From Flavobacterium swingsii (GTDB lineage: Bacteria; Bacteroidota; Bacteroidia; Flavobacteriales; Flavobacteriaceae): DNA of 64,000 nt. Both the position numbers and the translations under genes were made by a program. Under the pieces are notes generated by a model, which searched no databases, was not told the DNA's origin, and was given only the letters and a program-made list of their open reading frames with translations. Where the stretch lies: contig NZ_FOJT01000001.1 in NCBI RefSeq assembly GCF_900111965.1, positions 434,001 through 498,000 on the forward strand, given 5' to 3'. Each line of letters opens with the position of its first letter. The stretch's first letter is position 1. Below are positions 17,437 to 28,348 of the stretch, in pieces.

Positions 17437-17467
17437 TTGATAATTGACAATTATTTGAATATCTTTG
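17437..17467 (+). promoter_or_regulatory. Promoter of lptE
   Basis: TTG (17437-17439), a 20-base spacer and TATCTTTG (17460-17467) fit the flavobacterial promoter consensus. The region also holds two copies of AATTGACAATT, one overlapping the TTG. lptE can therefore be transcribed apart from the sigma-54 activator gene. Confidence 0.6.
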
Positions 17468-17509
17468 ACCCGAGCGTTAGCAAAATGGCGAAGCAATTTT
17501 TAAAATAAA

Positions 17510-18013
17510 ATGAATAGAATAAAATACATAATCTTAATTTTTTCCGTTTTTTTAGTTCAAGGTTGTTCTATTTACAATTTTACAGGAACAGGAAAAATTG
17601 ATGCAAAAACTTTTCAAGTAGGTTATTTTCAAAATGTTTCAGAATTAGTAGAACCTGGAATAGACCGAGATTTTACACGTCGTTTGCAAGATTTAATTCA
17701 GAATCAGACCAACTTAAACTTAACATCAACCGATGGCGATTTAGTTTACGAAGGCGAAATTGTAGATTACCGAGTTAGTCCAATGACTGCCACAGCAGAT
17801 TTAACAGCTGCGCAAAGCAGATTGTCGATAACCATCAATCTTAAGTTTTCAAACAAAAATAAACCAGAGGAAGATTTTGAAAAACGCTTTAATTTTTATG
17901 ATGATTTTCCAGGGAATAATTTACCTACAGGAGCACAACTAAAAAAATCTTTAGACTTAATTTTCGAACGCATTTCGCAAGATATGTTTAACGCTACATT
18001 AGCAAAATGGTAA
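17510..18013 (+). CDS. lptE: LPS assembly lipoprotein LptE
   Basis: A 167-residue lipoprotein with a signal peptide and lipobox VQGC (Cys at residue 19). After the Cys come SIYNFTGTGKI and the pattern FQVGYFQNVSELVEPGIDRDFTRRLQD, characteristic of the Bacteroidetes LptE family. LptE plugs the LptD barrel in the outer membrane and helps to place LPS on the cell surface. lptD is not in this window. It is followed closely by a TPR-like gene and secG (gaps of 26 and 3 bases), so the three genes are probably one transcript. Confidence 0.85.
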   Translation: MNRIKYIILIFSVFLVQGCSIYNFTGTGKIDAKTFQVGYFQNVSELVEPGIDRDFTRRLQDLIQNQTNLNLTSTDGDLVYEGEIVDYRVSPMTATADLTAAQSRLSITINLKFSNKNKPEEDFEKRFNFYDDFPGNNLPTGAQLKKSLDLIFERISQDMFNATLAKW

Positions 18014-18039
18014 TCTAAATATTAGATTGAAATCTGAAA

Positions 18040-18891
18040 ATGAACGTAACAGAATACACTTATTTAATAAACAAACCCGATGCCGTCAATGACAGGCAAA
18101 TAATTGCTTTGGAAAAAATTTTGCATGATTTTCCTTATTTTCAAAGTGCCAGAAGTTTGCATTTAAAAGGTTTATACAAACAAGATAGTTTCAAATATAA
18201 TTCGGAATTAAAAAATACAGCAGCTTTTACAACCGACAGAACTATTTTATTTGATTTAATTACTTCCGAAAATTTTATCGGTATTCAGAAAGGATATTTT
18301 GAAGAAAAAGAAGCCCAAATTCTTGACATAACTGTTGTAGATAGCACGATAATAGAAATTATTGAAACCGAAATAAAACCAGAAATAAACAACCTCGAAA
18401 AATCGATTATTTCGTCTATAAAAGAAGCCAATCAAGATATTGAAGAAGAAATAATATTCGAAAAAGTTGAAGTTTTAGCTATTGAAGAAAAATTAGAAAT
18501 AGGAAAACCACTAACATTCAATAATTCCGAAACACATTCGTTTCAAGAATGGTTACAATTATCTAAAATAAAACCAATAATTAGAGAAGAAAATCCTATT
18601 TTAGAAAATAATTTGTCATCAAAATTAGATATTATCGACAAATTTATAGAAGCAAATCCTAAAATTTCGCCAGTTAAAAAAGATGCTTCAACACCTGTAA
18701 TTGCTGTAAAAACAGAAGACAATTCTTATCTAATGACCGAAACTTTAGCCAAGGTTTATTTAGAACAAAAAAAATATAGCAAAGCAATTCAAGCATATGA
18801 GATATTAATTTTGAAATATCCAGAAAAAATTACTTTCTTTGCAGACCGAATTTCGGATATAAAAACGTTACAACAAAATAATAATAGTTAA
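18040..18891 (+). CDS. TPR-like protein of unknown function
   Basis: A 283-residue protein without a signal peptide. The N-terminal roughly 90 residues (YTYLINKPDAVND, then FPYFQSARSLHLKGL) form helices; a charged Glu/Ile-rich middle follows; the last roughly 45 residues look like one tetratricopeptide repeat (TLAKVYLEQKKYSKAIQAY, then LILKYPEK). TPR units mediate protein-protein contacts. It lies between lptE and secG, 3 bases before the latter, an order I believe is common in Flavobacteriaceae, which suggests an envelope or secretion link. No catalytic motif seen. Confidence 0.65.
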   Translation: MNVTEYTYLINKPDAVNDRQIIALEKILHDFPYFQSARSLHLKGLYKQDSFKYNSELKNTAAFTTDRTILFDLITSENFIGIQKGYFEEKEAQILDITVVDSTIIEIIETEIKPEINNLEKSIISSIKEANQDIEEEIIFEKVEVLAIEEKLEIGKPLTFNNSETHSFQEWLQLSKIKPIIREENPILENNLSSKLDIIDKFIEANPKISPVKKDASTPVIAVKTEDNSYLMTETLAKVYLEQKKYSKAIQAYEILILKYPEKITFFADRISDIKTLQQNNNS

Positions 18892-18894
18892 ACA

Positions 18895-19293
18895 ATGAGC
18901 ACATTTACAATTTTTTTAGTCTTAATAACAATAGTTTGTTTCTTACTTATCGTAGTCATCATGGTTCAAAACCCTAAAGGTGGTGGATTATCTTCTTCAT
19001 TAGGAGGGTCAACTCAAATGGGTGGAGTGCAAAAAACAACAGACTTTTTAGACAAAAGTACTTGGTATCTTGCAGGTGCATTAATCGTATTAATTTTAAT
19101 GTCAAGTTTAAGTTTTAACGGAGGAAGTAGCGATACTGGTTCTAAAGTAATTGATGATAGCGCCGTTACGGCACCAGCAATTCCTACTGCACCACAAGCA
19201 ACTCCAGAAGCTGCAAAAACGGAAACAAAAGCAACTGAAACACCAGCTACTACGGAAGCTGCTAAACCAGTAACCGAAGAAGCTAAAAAATAG
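18895..19293 (+). CDS. secG: Preprotein translocase subunit SecG
   Basis: A 132-residue inner-membrane protein with two transmembrane helices (residues about 3-23 and 56-76). The conserved SecG loop between them contains VQNPKGGGLSSSLGGSTQMGG. SecG assists SecYEG-SecA protein export. The roughly 45-residue tail is rich in Ala, Thr, Pro and Glu (APAIPTAPQATPEAAK), longer than in E. coli SecG but usual in Bacteroidetes. A strong terminator follows, closing the lptE-TPR-secG unit. Confidence 0.93.
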   Translation: MSTFTIFLVLITIVCFLLIVVIMVQNPKGGGLSSSLGGSTQMGGVQKTTDFLDKSTWYLAGALIVLILMSSLSFNGGSSDTGSKVIDDSAVTAPAIPTAPQATPEAAKTETKATETPATTEAAKPVTEEAKK

Positions 19294-19318
19294 TTTCTTA
19301 CGAAATATAAAATCAAAG

Positions 19319-19346
19319 TGCCAGCCTGTCAATGCTGGCATTTTTT
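19319..19346 (+). terminator. Terminator after secG
   Basis: TGCCAGC (19319-19325) pairs with GCTGGCA (19334-19340) around an eight-base loop, then TTTTTT. Confidence 0.9.
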
Positions 19347-19425
19347 ATAAGAAAAAATGTCAGTTTTAATTGCTTGGCATAATTTCTGAAAAGACAATAA
19401 CATAAATAAAACAAAATATATTATT

Positions 19426-19701
19426 ATGGCATTAAATATCAAACCACTTTCAGACAGAGTTCTTATCGAACCAATAGCTGCTGAAACAAAAACAGCTTCA
19501 GGAATTTTTATTCCAGACACTGCCAAAGAAAAACCACAAAAAGGTACTGTAGTTGCAATTGGAAACGGAAAAAAAGACGAACCCCTTACGGTAAAAGTTG
19601 GAGATTCTGTACTTTACGGAAAATATGCTGGAACTGAATTGAAACTAGAAGGAAAAGATTATTTGATCATGAGAGAAGAGGATATTTTAGCAATTATATA
19701 G
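19426..19701 (+). CDS. groES: Co-chaperonin GroES
   Basis: A 91-residue heptameric lid of the GroEL folding chamber. It starts [16 protein letters not shown]; the mobile loop is at [19 protein letters not shown] and the C terminus is [14 protein letters not shown], all standard. Located 63 bases before groEL in the usual operon. No CIRCE inverted repeat was seen upstream, so heat-shock control probably works by another route. Full-length and intact. Confidence 0.97.
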   Translation: MALNIKPLSDRVLIEPIAAETKTASGIFIPDTAKEKPQKGTVVAIGNGKKDEPLTVKVGDSVLYGKYAGTELKLEGKDYLIMREEDILAII

Positions 19702-19707
19702 CTTTAA

Positions 19708-21393
<1,686 letters not shown>

Positions 21394-21417
21394 GATTAAC
21401 TTGTCACCAAAAAAACA

Positions 21418-21450
21418 AAATCAGGCAAAAATGTTTTGCCTGATTTTTTT
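21418..21450 (+). terminator. Terminator after groEL
   Basis: AAATCAGGCAAAA (21418-21430) pairs with TTTTGCCTGATTT (21434-21446) around a three-base loop, followed by more T. Strong stem. Confidence 0.92.
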
Positions 21451-21475
21451 ATAATCCCATTTTTTAAAATAACAC

Positions 21476-23854
21476 ATGAAAACTAGCCTATCTTTTTTTA
21501 TATTTTTAACAATACTATTTTCTAACATTATCAAAGCTCAAGATGATTTAAAGAAAAATGAAGAGGGAATAACAAAATCAATTGAAAACTATTATAAGTT
21601 AGATAGAGAAAATATTCATTTACAGTTAAACAAAAGCACCTACTTAACTGAAGAAAAGATATGGTTTAAAGGATATATTATAGAAAAAAAGAGCAAAAAA
21701 CCTTATGCAAAAACATCGAATGTATTTGTCTCGTTAATTGACGAACACGGAAAAAACATTACAACAAAACTTTATTTCGCCGAAAATAGCACATTTGAAG
21801 GAGACTTAGTAATTGATAAAAATTTTAAATCTGGTATTTATTATTTACAAGTATTCACGAACTACATGAATAATTTTACCGAAGATGAATCTTCTATTTA
21901 TAAAATTTTTATCCTAAATCCTTTAGAAAATAATTACATAAACCCCAAAAAAATAAACTTTAATACACTTGACGTTCTTTTATATCCAGAAAGCGGAGTG
22001 TTTTTAGAAGGTGTATCAAATACTTTTGGAGTTAAAATATCTGATTGTAACGAAAATGGGATTATTGCAAATAATGTAGAGATTTTAGACTCTAAAGGAA
22101 GCCTCATAACCTCTTTTTCAACAGACAATTTTGGTTACGGAAAATTCGTAATAAACAATCCTAGCAATCAATTATACAAACTAGCTTTTGAAATTAATGG
22201 CAAAAAAACAGAAAAACATTTACCTAATGTAACGCTATCAGGTTATAATATGGCAATAAATAATTATACCCTTCCAAATAAAGCAATCGTAACAATAAGG
22301 TCAAACAAAAGAACAATTTCAAGTTTAACCAACGATTCTTTAGCATTATTAGTACATCAGAATGACAATGCATTTTTTTTAGATGTTATTTTTGAAGAAA
22401 ACAAAAGTGAAAAAACTCTAATTCTAAGTAATGATTTGTTTTTAAGCGGAATAAACACAATTACTTTAATTGATAAAAAATTAAATAAAATTGCAGAAAG
22501 AGTCATTTACAAACCTCTGAAAAGTTTAGACAATACTAAATTAGCAATTGCACAAATAAAAAATGGTACTGTAGATATTAATGGCTTTTCTCCTTTAATT
22601 TTTGGAGAACTAAGCATCTCAATATTACCAAATGAATCTCAGAGTACTTATTTAAGCAAACCTATTTTTAATTCTTTCCTTTTTGATAATTATCTAATTA
22701 ATGAAAATATAGATTCTAACTATTTTCTTAATGACTTTAGTAAATCTAAACATGCACAATTAGACAATCAACTAATAACTTTAAATGCTAAATATGATTT
22801 TAACAAGCTTCTAAATAATATCCCTGAAGATAAGTTTTCTTTCGACCAAGGTCTTACTATAAAAGGTAGAATAAACGATGAATCATTGAAAAACTCTAAA
22901 GGCATCAAAATAAATTTATGTTCACCTTCAAGCAATCTAAATGAATTTTCAGATTTAAATGAAAAAAATGAATACGTTTTTGAAAACATTATGGCGATTG
23001 ATTCTTCATTTGTACATTTTAAATTATCCGATTTGAAAGGAAACAATTTAAAATTAAAGCAATATTCTCAAATTTTAAACAACAATCGTAAGTTCATAAA
23101 ACCCTTTGTTGTCAAAGAGAAATCTTGTATTTTAGATGGTTCAAAAGTTGACGAAATTGAATTTCCAAAACTTTGGAATTCAATTATTTTGGATAGTGTT
23201 AATATATCAAGTGGAATTAAAACTAAAAAATTAAAATATGCCTCAAACCGCTTGAATCAAGGTATGGCAGACGGCTTCAAAATAACTGACGACGAAGCTA
23301 AAAGATTTATAGATATCATTAGCTTTATTCAATTTCATGGTTATCAAGTTAACAATAGTGGCATTGATATAACCGTTAGCAGTAGACGAACTTCTTCTTT
23401 AAATAGTTCCAGTAGCCCAGCTTTATTTATTGACAACACTCCTTCAGAGTTTAACCAATTATATAATTTAAGTTTAAGTAATGTTGATGAAATATATTTT
23501 AATAAATCAGGTTACGGATTAGGTTCTATGGGAGCAAATGGATCTATAATGATATATACTAAGAAGAATTTTGTGTCTACTAATAATTTAAGTATACTAT
23601 CGAAATCCTTTAAAATCACAAATGGATTTCAACCTATTAGACAGTTCGAAAATCCTAAATATAATAATGTTAACGATAAAGGATTTAAAAACTTTGGAAC
23701 AATTTATTGGAATCCAAAAGTTTTAACGAATGAAAGTGGGCAATTTCATTTTTCATTCCCCAATTTATTTCAAAAATCTGTCAAAATAATTATAGAAGGA
23801 ATTTCAAGTGATGGTGAAATGATTTCAGAAATAAAGATATTAGATATTAAATAA
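21476..23854 (+). CDS. Large exported MG2/TonB-plug-like protein
   Basis: A 792-residue protein with a signal peptide (about 21 residues, ending IIKAQ). The N-terminal part (about 45-150) resembles the MG2 macroglobulin-like domain of Bacteroidetes carboxypeptidase-regulatory-like proteins: NIHLQLNKSTYLTEEKIWFKG, then SGIYYLQVFTNYMNN. Near residues 640-700 is a TonB-receptor plug-like segment (SPALFIDNTPSEF, VDEIYFNKSGYGLG, GANGSIMIYTKK), without the following barrel. The C terminus (FHFSFPNLFQKSVKIIIEG) resembles that of the 582-residue protein at 47782-49530. It has its own terminator-separated position after groEL and may be an outer-membrane or periplasmic partner of TonB transport. Function unknown. 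Confidence 0.7.
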   Translation: MKTSLSFFIFLTILFSNIIKAQDDLKKNEEGITKSIENYYKLDRENIHLQLNKSTYLTEEKIWFKGYIIEKKSKKPYAKTSNVFVSLIDEHGKNITTKLYFAENSTFEGDLVIDKNFKSGIYYLQVFTNYMNNFTEDESSIYKIFILNPLENNYINPKKINFNTLDVLLYPESGVFLEGVSNTFGVKISDCNENGIIANNVEILDSKGSLITSFSTDNFGYGKFVINNPSNQLYKLAFEINGKKTEKHLPNVTLSGYNMAINNYTLPNKAIVTIRSNKRTISSLTNDSLALLVHQNDNAFFLDVIFEENKSEKTLILSNDLFLSGINTITLIDKKLNKIAERVIYKPLKSLDNTKLAIAQIKNGTVDINGFSPLIFGELSISILPNESQSTYLSKPIFNSFLFDNYLINENIDSNYFLNDFSKSKHAQLDNQLITLNAKYDFNKLLNNIPEDKFSFDQGLTIKGRINDESLKNSKGIKINLCSPSSNLNEFSDLNEKNEYVFENIMAIDSSFVHFKLSDLKGNNLKLKQYSQILNNNRKFIKPFVVKEKSCILDGSKVDEIEFPKLWNSIILDSVNISSGIKTKKLKYASNRLNQGMADGFKITDDEAKRFIDIISFIQFHGYQVNNSGIDITVSSRRTSSLNSSSSPALFIDNTPSEFNQLYNLSLSNVDEIYFNKSGYGLGSMGANGSIMIYTKKNFVSTNNLSILSKSFKITNGFQPIRQFENPKYNNVNDKGFKNFGTIYWNPKVLTNESGQFHFSFPNLFQKSVKIIIEGISSDGEMISEIKILDIK

Positions 23855-23881
23855 AAAACTATCTAATTCTTTTATTTAACT

Positions 23882-24562
23882 TTAATCTTCTAAATGAACT
23901 GATTTTTTTAGCAGTTTAAACAACACTGGGAAAGTAGTTACTGCGACAATTCCAATTACTATGTATTCGATATAATGTTTTAAATCGATGTGAAATCTTT
24001 CTAAAAACAACTGATACAAATAATGTCCCGAAAAAATCATTGTAAACGCCCACAAAAAAGAACCTAAAATATTAAAAAACATAAAACTCTTTTTGTTCAT
24101 TCCTACAATTCCGGCAATAACTGGTGTAAATGTTCTCACAATAGGAATAAATCGTGCAAAAATGATGGCTTTGTTTCCGTATTTGTCAAAAAAGGCTTTT
24201 GCATCTAATAAATATTTTCTTTTGAATAAGAAATTGTCTTTGCGGTTGTATAAATACGCTCCACTTTTTGCCCCAAACCAATAGCCAAACATATTCCCCG
24301 TAATTCCCATCACAGCTACCAAAGATGCCAAAACTGTAACGTTAACAAATCCGTTTCCTAATGATATTTGTTGCATTAATGCTTCGCTATAAATCCCAGC
24401 CAAAAACAACAAACTATCTCCTGGCAGAAAAAAGCCTGCTAGCAATCCTGTTTCTGCAAAAACGATAAACAATACTACAATTAAGCCGATTTTAATGCCA
24501 TTAAATTCTAATAAAATATAAAATTCTGGGTTAAAAAGTTGTTTCCAATCAAAGTTATTCAT
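23882..24562 (-). CDS. DedA family membrane protein
   Basis: A 226-residue protein of the DedA/VTT (SNARE-associated) family with four to five hydrophobic segments. Family motifs: ETGLLAGFFLPGDSLLFLAG near the N terminus and ARFIPIVRTFTPVIAGIVGM with the conserved arginines; GANMFGYWFGAKSG-like sequence lies between. DedA proteins are proposed lipid scramblases or flippases and affect membrane potential and undecaprenyl-phosphate recycling. It is convergent with the MG2-like gene and separated from the carbonic anhydrase genes by a terminator, so it is probably transcribed alone. Confidence 0.93.
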   Translation of the reverse strand: MNNFDWKQLFNPEFYILLEFNGIKIGLIVVLFIVFAETGLLAGFFLPGDSLLFLAGIYSEALMQQISLGNGFVNVTVLASLVAVMGITGNMFGYWFGAKSGAYLYNRKDNFLFKRKYLLDAKAFFDKYGNKAIIFARFIPIVRTFTPVIAGIVGMNKKSFMFFNILGSFLWAFTMIFSGHYLYQLFLERFHIDLKHYIEYIVIGIVAVTTFPVLFKLLKKSVHLED

Positions 24563-24587
24563 GTAGTAAATATAAAAGTTTTATTTT

Positions 24588-24621
24588 AAAAAAGCGAATG
24601 TACCACAATTAGTACATTCGC
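24588..24621 (-). terminator. Terminator of the carbonic anhydrase/SulP operon
   Basis: GCGAATGTAC (24594-24603) pairs with GTACATTCGC (24612-24621) around an eight-base loop; a T run follows on the minus strand at 24593-24588. Confidence 0.88.
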
Positions 24622-24646
24622 CCAATTTAAATATATTAATGTTGTA

Positions 24647-25282
24647 TTAAATATTAAGCTGATAAACATCGTCTAAATCATCGTTCGAACTATAATTTAC
24701 ACCTAAATCGGTTACAATTCCAGAATTCAACCCGTAAACCCAACCGTGTAAATACAATTCTTGACCATTTTTCCAAGCGTTTTGTACGATCGATGTTTTT
24801 GCTAAATCCGACACTTGCTCTATAACATTTACTTCTACAAAACGATTAAAACGTTCATTTTCATCAACAATAGCATCTAATTCGCCTTTATGATGACGAT
24901 ACACGTCTTTTATATGACGAATCCAATTGTCTATAATTCCTACCGAAGCATTACCCATAGCAGTTTTTACACCACCACAACCGTAATGTCCGCAAACTAA
25001 AACATGTTTTACTTTTAGTACATTTACAGCATAATCTAATACGCTCAACATATTCATATCACTATGAATAACCATATTTGCAATGTTTCTGTGTACAAAA
25101 ACCTCTCCTGGTTTTGCTCCTATAATTTCATTTGCAGGAACACGACTATCTGAACAACCTATCCATAATAATGGCGGACTTTGTCCTTCCGATAAATCTT
25201 TAAAATAATTAGCATCAGTTTTTAATTGATTTTCAACCCACTTTTTATTATTATCTAATATTTTTTTATAAAACTCACTCAT
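24647..25282 (-). CDS. Beta-class carbonic anhydrase (first type)
   Basis: A 211-residue beta-carbonic anhydrase converting CO2 and water to bicarbonate. The zinc ligands are Cys43, His99 and Cys102, with the Asp45-Arg47 dyad in CSDSRVPANE; GHYGCGGV holds His99 and Cys102. No signal peptide, so cytoplasmic. Nineteen bases separate it from a second, clearly different carbonic anhydrase gene, and the SulP transporter lies further upstream on the same strand, suggesting a CO2/bicarbonate supply unit. All catalytic residues are present. Confidence 0.95.
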   Translation of the reverse strand: MSEFYKKILDNNKKWVENQLKTDANYFKDLSEGQSPPLLWIGCSDSRVPANEIIGAKPGEVFVHRNIANMVIHSDMNMLSVLDYAVNVLKVKHVLVCGHYGCGGVKTAMGNASVGIIDNWIRHIKDVYRHHKGELDAIVDENERFNRFVEVNVIEQVSDLAKTSIVQNAWKNGQELYLHGWVYGLNSGIVTDLGVNYSSNDDLDDVYQLNI

Positions 25283-25300
25283 CTTATTCTTTTTTTTATT

Positions 25301-25960
25301 TTAAACCAAGCTCTGAGTATCTTTTATAAATAATGTGTCTTTATAAAAAGTAACCTTACCTGTTTCTATATTGTGCATAGCTCCAATAATTCCAATCTCT
25401 CCATTTTCGACCATTTGTTCAATAATATTGCTACGCTCGAGAATGCTTTTCACACTTCGTTTCACATTAATTTCAGCTACATTTTCTACAAAAGTAGCAT
25501 TTTTAGAAGTTCTATCTTCATTTGTGCTTTTTTCTTGATAAACAGCAGGTTGTATTTTAGATAATAACTCTGTTAAATTCCCCATTTCTACATGGTCGCA
25601 AGCACCTTTTACAGCACCACATTTACTATGACCAAGTACTACAATTAGCTTAGAACCTGCCACTTTACAAGCGAATTCCATACTTCCTAAAATGTCGGTA
25701 TTTACGATATTTCCTGCAATTCTAACCGAGAATACATCACCAAGTCCTTGGTCGAAAATTAATTCTGCCGATGTTCTACTATCAATACAACTCAATATTG
25801 TAGCAAATGGCCACTGACCATCAACCGTTGCATTTACTTGTTCTAATAAATCTCTATGTGCTTTAAGATTGTTTACAAATCTTTTATTTCCCTCTTCTAA
25901 AAACTCCAATGCTCTTTGTGGAGTCATTTGTGCTTGTGATTCTCTATTGTGTGCTTTCAT
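25301..25960 (-). CDS. Beta-class carbonic anhydrase (second type)
   Basis: A 219-residue protein of the beta-carbonic anhydrase family, only distantly similar to its neighbour. Zinc ligands Cys58, His111 and Cys114 and the Asp60-Arg62 dyad are present (ILSCIDSRTSAE and VLGHSKCGAVKGA). The N-terminal QMTPQRALEFLEEGNKRFVN is typical of the subgroup that starts with an armed helix. It lacks a signal peptide. The pair of dissimilar enzymes next to a SulP transporter suggests two kinetic or regulatory forms, or one that has taken another role. Confidence 0.93.
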   Translation of the reverse strand: MKAHNRESQAQMTPQRALEFLEEGNKRFVNNLKAHRDLLEQVNATVDGQWPFATILSCIDSRTSAELIFDQGLGDVFSVRIAGNIVNTDILGSMEFACKVAGSKLIVVLGHSKCGAVKGACDHVEMGNLTELLSKIQPAVYQEKSTNEDRTSKNATFVENVAEINVKRSVKSILERSNIIEQMVENGEIGIIGAMHNIETGKVTFYKDTLFIKDTQSLV

Positions 25961-25990
25961 AATTATATGTTATTTTTTATTTTAAATTTC

Positions 25991-26656
25991 TTAAAATGGC
26001 AAATTATTGAAAATGGCTATTTGAAACTGATTTCGATCAGAATTCTCGAGTGTTTGTGCCATAAACCCTGCTTCTATTTTAATGTTTTTATGGATATAAT
26101 AACCTAATGCGCCATACAAGCGATTTCTGTCAAATATTGGACTCTCTGCATTTATAAAAATTTCATTGTATGCAGATAAATAAATTGTATTTTTTTCCAA
26201 TGTTTTAGTATTTATAGGAATATTAACTCCTAACAAATATCGGAAACGCATTTGAAAATTAGGCTTAATCAAACGCTCTTCAATCCTATATCTATGATTA
26301 ATAAATAAGCGTCCTATCTTTTGTTTAGTAACAAACTGCTGGTAAATCCTATGTTCGTTTGATTCTACTTTTTGTTCGGAATTGGGTATATACTTTTGGG
26401 TATTAATAAATCCATAACCTAACAGAAGATTGTTATTATCTTCTGTTAGATTGTATCCAATTCCTGTTCTTAATAACAATTGATTGGTATCTCCAATGAA
26501 ATTATAATTTCTATACTGAACTTCATTATGCCAATTCCATTTTGAATTAATCTTTTGATTACCAAAATACATAAACCAATTACCCGTTTCCGATTTTTGA
26601 GAAAAAGAAAGATTACAAAAGCATATAAAAACAATAATTATATATACTATTTTCAT
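25991..26656 (-). CDS. DUF2490 outer-membrane beta-barrel protein
   Basis: A 221-residue exported protein with a signal peptide (about 19 residues, ending LSFSQ). The rest is alternating aromatic and polar residues as in a small outer-membrane barrel: NWFMYFGNQKINSKWNWHNE, YRIEERLIKPNFQMRFRY, ending in phenylalanine (NNLPF), the C-terminal signature of outer-membrane proteins. The pattern matches DUF2490, which has no established function. It lies between the SulP gene and the carbonic anhydrases with gaps of 25 and 30 bases, so it may be a pore or sensor for the same substrate; that is inference. Confidence 0.75.
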   Translation of the reverse strand: MKIVYIIIVFICFCNLSFSQKSETGNWFMYFGNQKINSKWNWHNEVQYRNYNFIGDTNQLLLRTGIGYNLTEDNNNLLLGYGFINTQKYIPNSEQKVESNEHRIYQQFVTKQKIGRLFINHRYRIEERLIKPNFQMRFRYLLGVNIPINTKTLEKNTIYLSAYNEIFINAESPIFDRNRLYGALGYYIHKNIKIEAGFMAQTLENSDRNQFQIAIFNNLPF

Positions 26657-26681
26657 TATTACGAATTTAGAATTGTGCTTT

Positions 26682-28283
26682 TTAAACTTTCTGTTCTACA
26701 AAAACATGTTTGTCTTCTTCACCAGTATTTACTAAATCGTATGCTTTCTTAAAGCCTACTAATTTAACTTTTATATTTTCTTCTTTCGATTTTATTTTTT
26801 TAAATTCTTTTATCAAATCCAGAACATCGTGTGCAATATAGACGGTTTCTGAAGCATTGATAATCACTTTTGAATTTTCTGGAATAGATGCCAATGTCGA
26901 TTTGATGGCGGCTTTATTCAAAAAAGATACCTCTTGTGCCAAATCAATATGTATTACATCACCATCATGAAAAGCTTCTTTTCTAAACACATAGGCTCTT
27001 TGCATATTCCCTTTTAAGATAAAAATAACACTAATTATCATTCCTAATGCAACTCCTTTTAACAAATCAGTCAAAACGACAGCAACAAAGGTGGCAATAA
27101 ACGGGATGAACTGATAAATTTTATCTTTTTTCCAAAAATGCTTCACCGTTTTCGGATTTGCTAATTTATATCCAACTAATAATAAAATAGCCGCTAAAGT
27201 AGCATACGGAATTTTATTCAAAATTGTAGGAATTGCCAAAACGCTTACCAGCAATAATACTCCATGAATAATAGCAGACATTTTAGATTTTGCGCCAGCA
27301 TTATTATTGGCCGAAGTTCTAACAACTACTGATGTCATGGGCAAACCGCCAAGTAATGAACTTAAAATATTTCCAACGCCTTGTGCTTTTAACTCTACGT
27401 TTGTATCTGAATAACGCTTTTGAGCATCCATTTTATCAGCAGCTTCCATACAAAGCAAGGTTTCGATAGAAGCAACTACAGCGATTGTAGCCGCAACAAT
27501 CCATACTTTACTGTTTGTAATGGCTGAAAAATCTGGAGAAACAATAATATTTTTCAACTCGTCAAAGGATTCTGGAACAGGTAAAGTTACTAAATGCTCA
27601 CTTGATATTGCCAAACTACTTCCGTAGAATATAAAAAATTCATTCAATACAACACTTACAATTACAGCAATTAAAGCAGCAGGAACGAGTTTTAGATTTT
27701 TTAAAAAACTAATTTTGTCCCAAGCAATCAATATAAATAAGGAAATCACAGCTATTACAACTGAACCTAACTGCAAATGATCGAAAATGGAAAATAATTC
27801 AGAAAAAGTATTTTGACCATCTGATTGAAAAAAAGCTTGATCACCTTCATAATCATTATCATATCCAACTGCGTGTGGAATTTGCTTTAGAATGATTATT
27901 ACACCAATTCCCGCCAACATTCCTTCAATTACATTACTCGGAAAATAATTAGAAATTGTTCCTGCTTTAATGAATCCAAGTGCCAATTGAAAAATTCCGG
28001 CTAAAAAAACAGCCAAAAGAAAAGCATTAAACGAACCCAAATCAGTTATGGCTGTTAAAACAATTGCTGTTAAACCCGCTGCTGGACCAGAAACACTTAA
28101 ATGTGATTTGCTAAGATAACCTATTACGATTCCTCCTATTACACCTGCAATAATTCCTGAAAAAAGTGGTGCGCCACTCGCAAGCGCAATACCTAAACAA
28201 AGTGGCAATGCCACCAAAAAAACCACTAAACCTGATGCAAAATCAGATTTAAGGTTAGCAAAAAGATTGATTTTTTTTGTCAT
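26682..28283 (-). CDS. SulP family anion (probable bicarbonate) transporter
   Basis: A 533-residue inner-membrane transporter starting at ATG 28283 (MTKKINLFANLKSDFASG); an upstream in-frame ATG at 28322 adds 13 residues and is less likely. Roughly twelve transmembrane segments; SulP features include GLVVFLVALPLCLGIALASGAP, SHLSVSGPAAGLTAIV and an acidic pair in transmembrane segment 8 region. The C-terminal STAS-like domain starts near GDVIHIDLAQEVSFLNKAAIK. SulP proteins carry sulfate, bicarbonate or other anions; co-location with two carbonic anhydrases favours bicarbonate, as in BicA-type transporters. Transport substrate not proven. Confidence 0.88.
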   Translation of the reverse strand: MTKKINLFANLKSDFASGLVVFLVALPLCLGIALASGAPLFSGIIAGVIGGIVIGYLSKSHLSVSGPAAGLTAIVLTAITDLGSFNAFLLAVFLAGIFQLALGFIKAGTISNYFPSNVIEGMLAGIGVIIILKQIPHAVGYDNDYEGDQAFFQSDGQNTFSELFSIFDHLQLGSVVIAVISLFILIAWDKISFLKNLKLVPAALIAVIVSVVLNEFFIFYGSSLAISSEHLVTLPVPESFDELKNIIVSPDFSAITNSKVWIVAATIAVVASIETLLCMEAADKMDAQKRYSDTNVELKAQGVGNILSSLLGGLPMTSVVVRTSANNNAGAKSKMSAIIHGVLLLVSVLAIPTILNKIPYATLAAILLLVGYKLANPKTVKHFWKKDKIYQFIPFIATFVAVVLTDLLKGVALGMIISVIFILKGNMQRAYVFRKEAFHDGDVIHIDLAQEVSFLNKAAIKSTLASIPENSKVIINASETVYIAHDVLDLIKEFKKIKSKEENIKVKLVGFKKAYDLVNTGEEDKHVFVEQKV

Positions 28284-28348
28284 ATTACCTTTAAATTTAA
28301 AACAATATTTTACCACAGACACATTGTCTGTAGTTTTAATTTTATGTT

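Noticed and set aside
19014..19341. Antisense frames of 100 and 77 codons over the secG 3' end
   Set aside because: They mirror the Ala/Thr-rich SecG tail and cross the secG terminator.
19374..19390. Sequence resembling a sigma-54 promoter (TTGGCAT ... CTGA) before groES
   Set aside because: The -24 GG is present with correct spacing, but the -12 element has GA instead of GC and the preceding bases do not match, so it is too weak to list.
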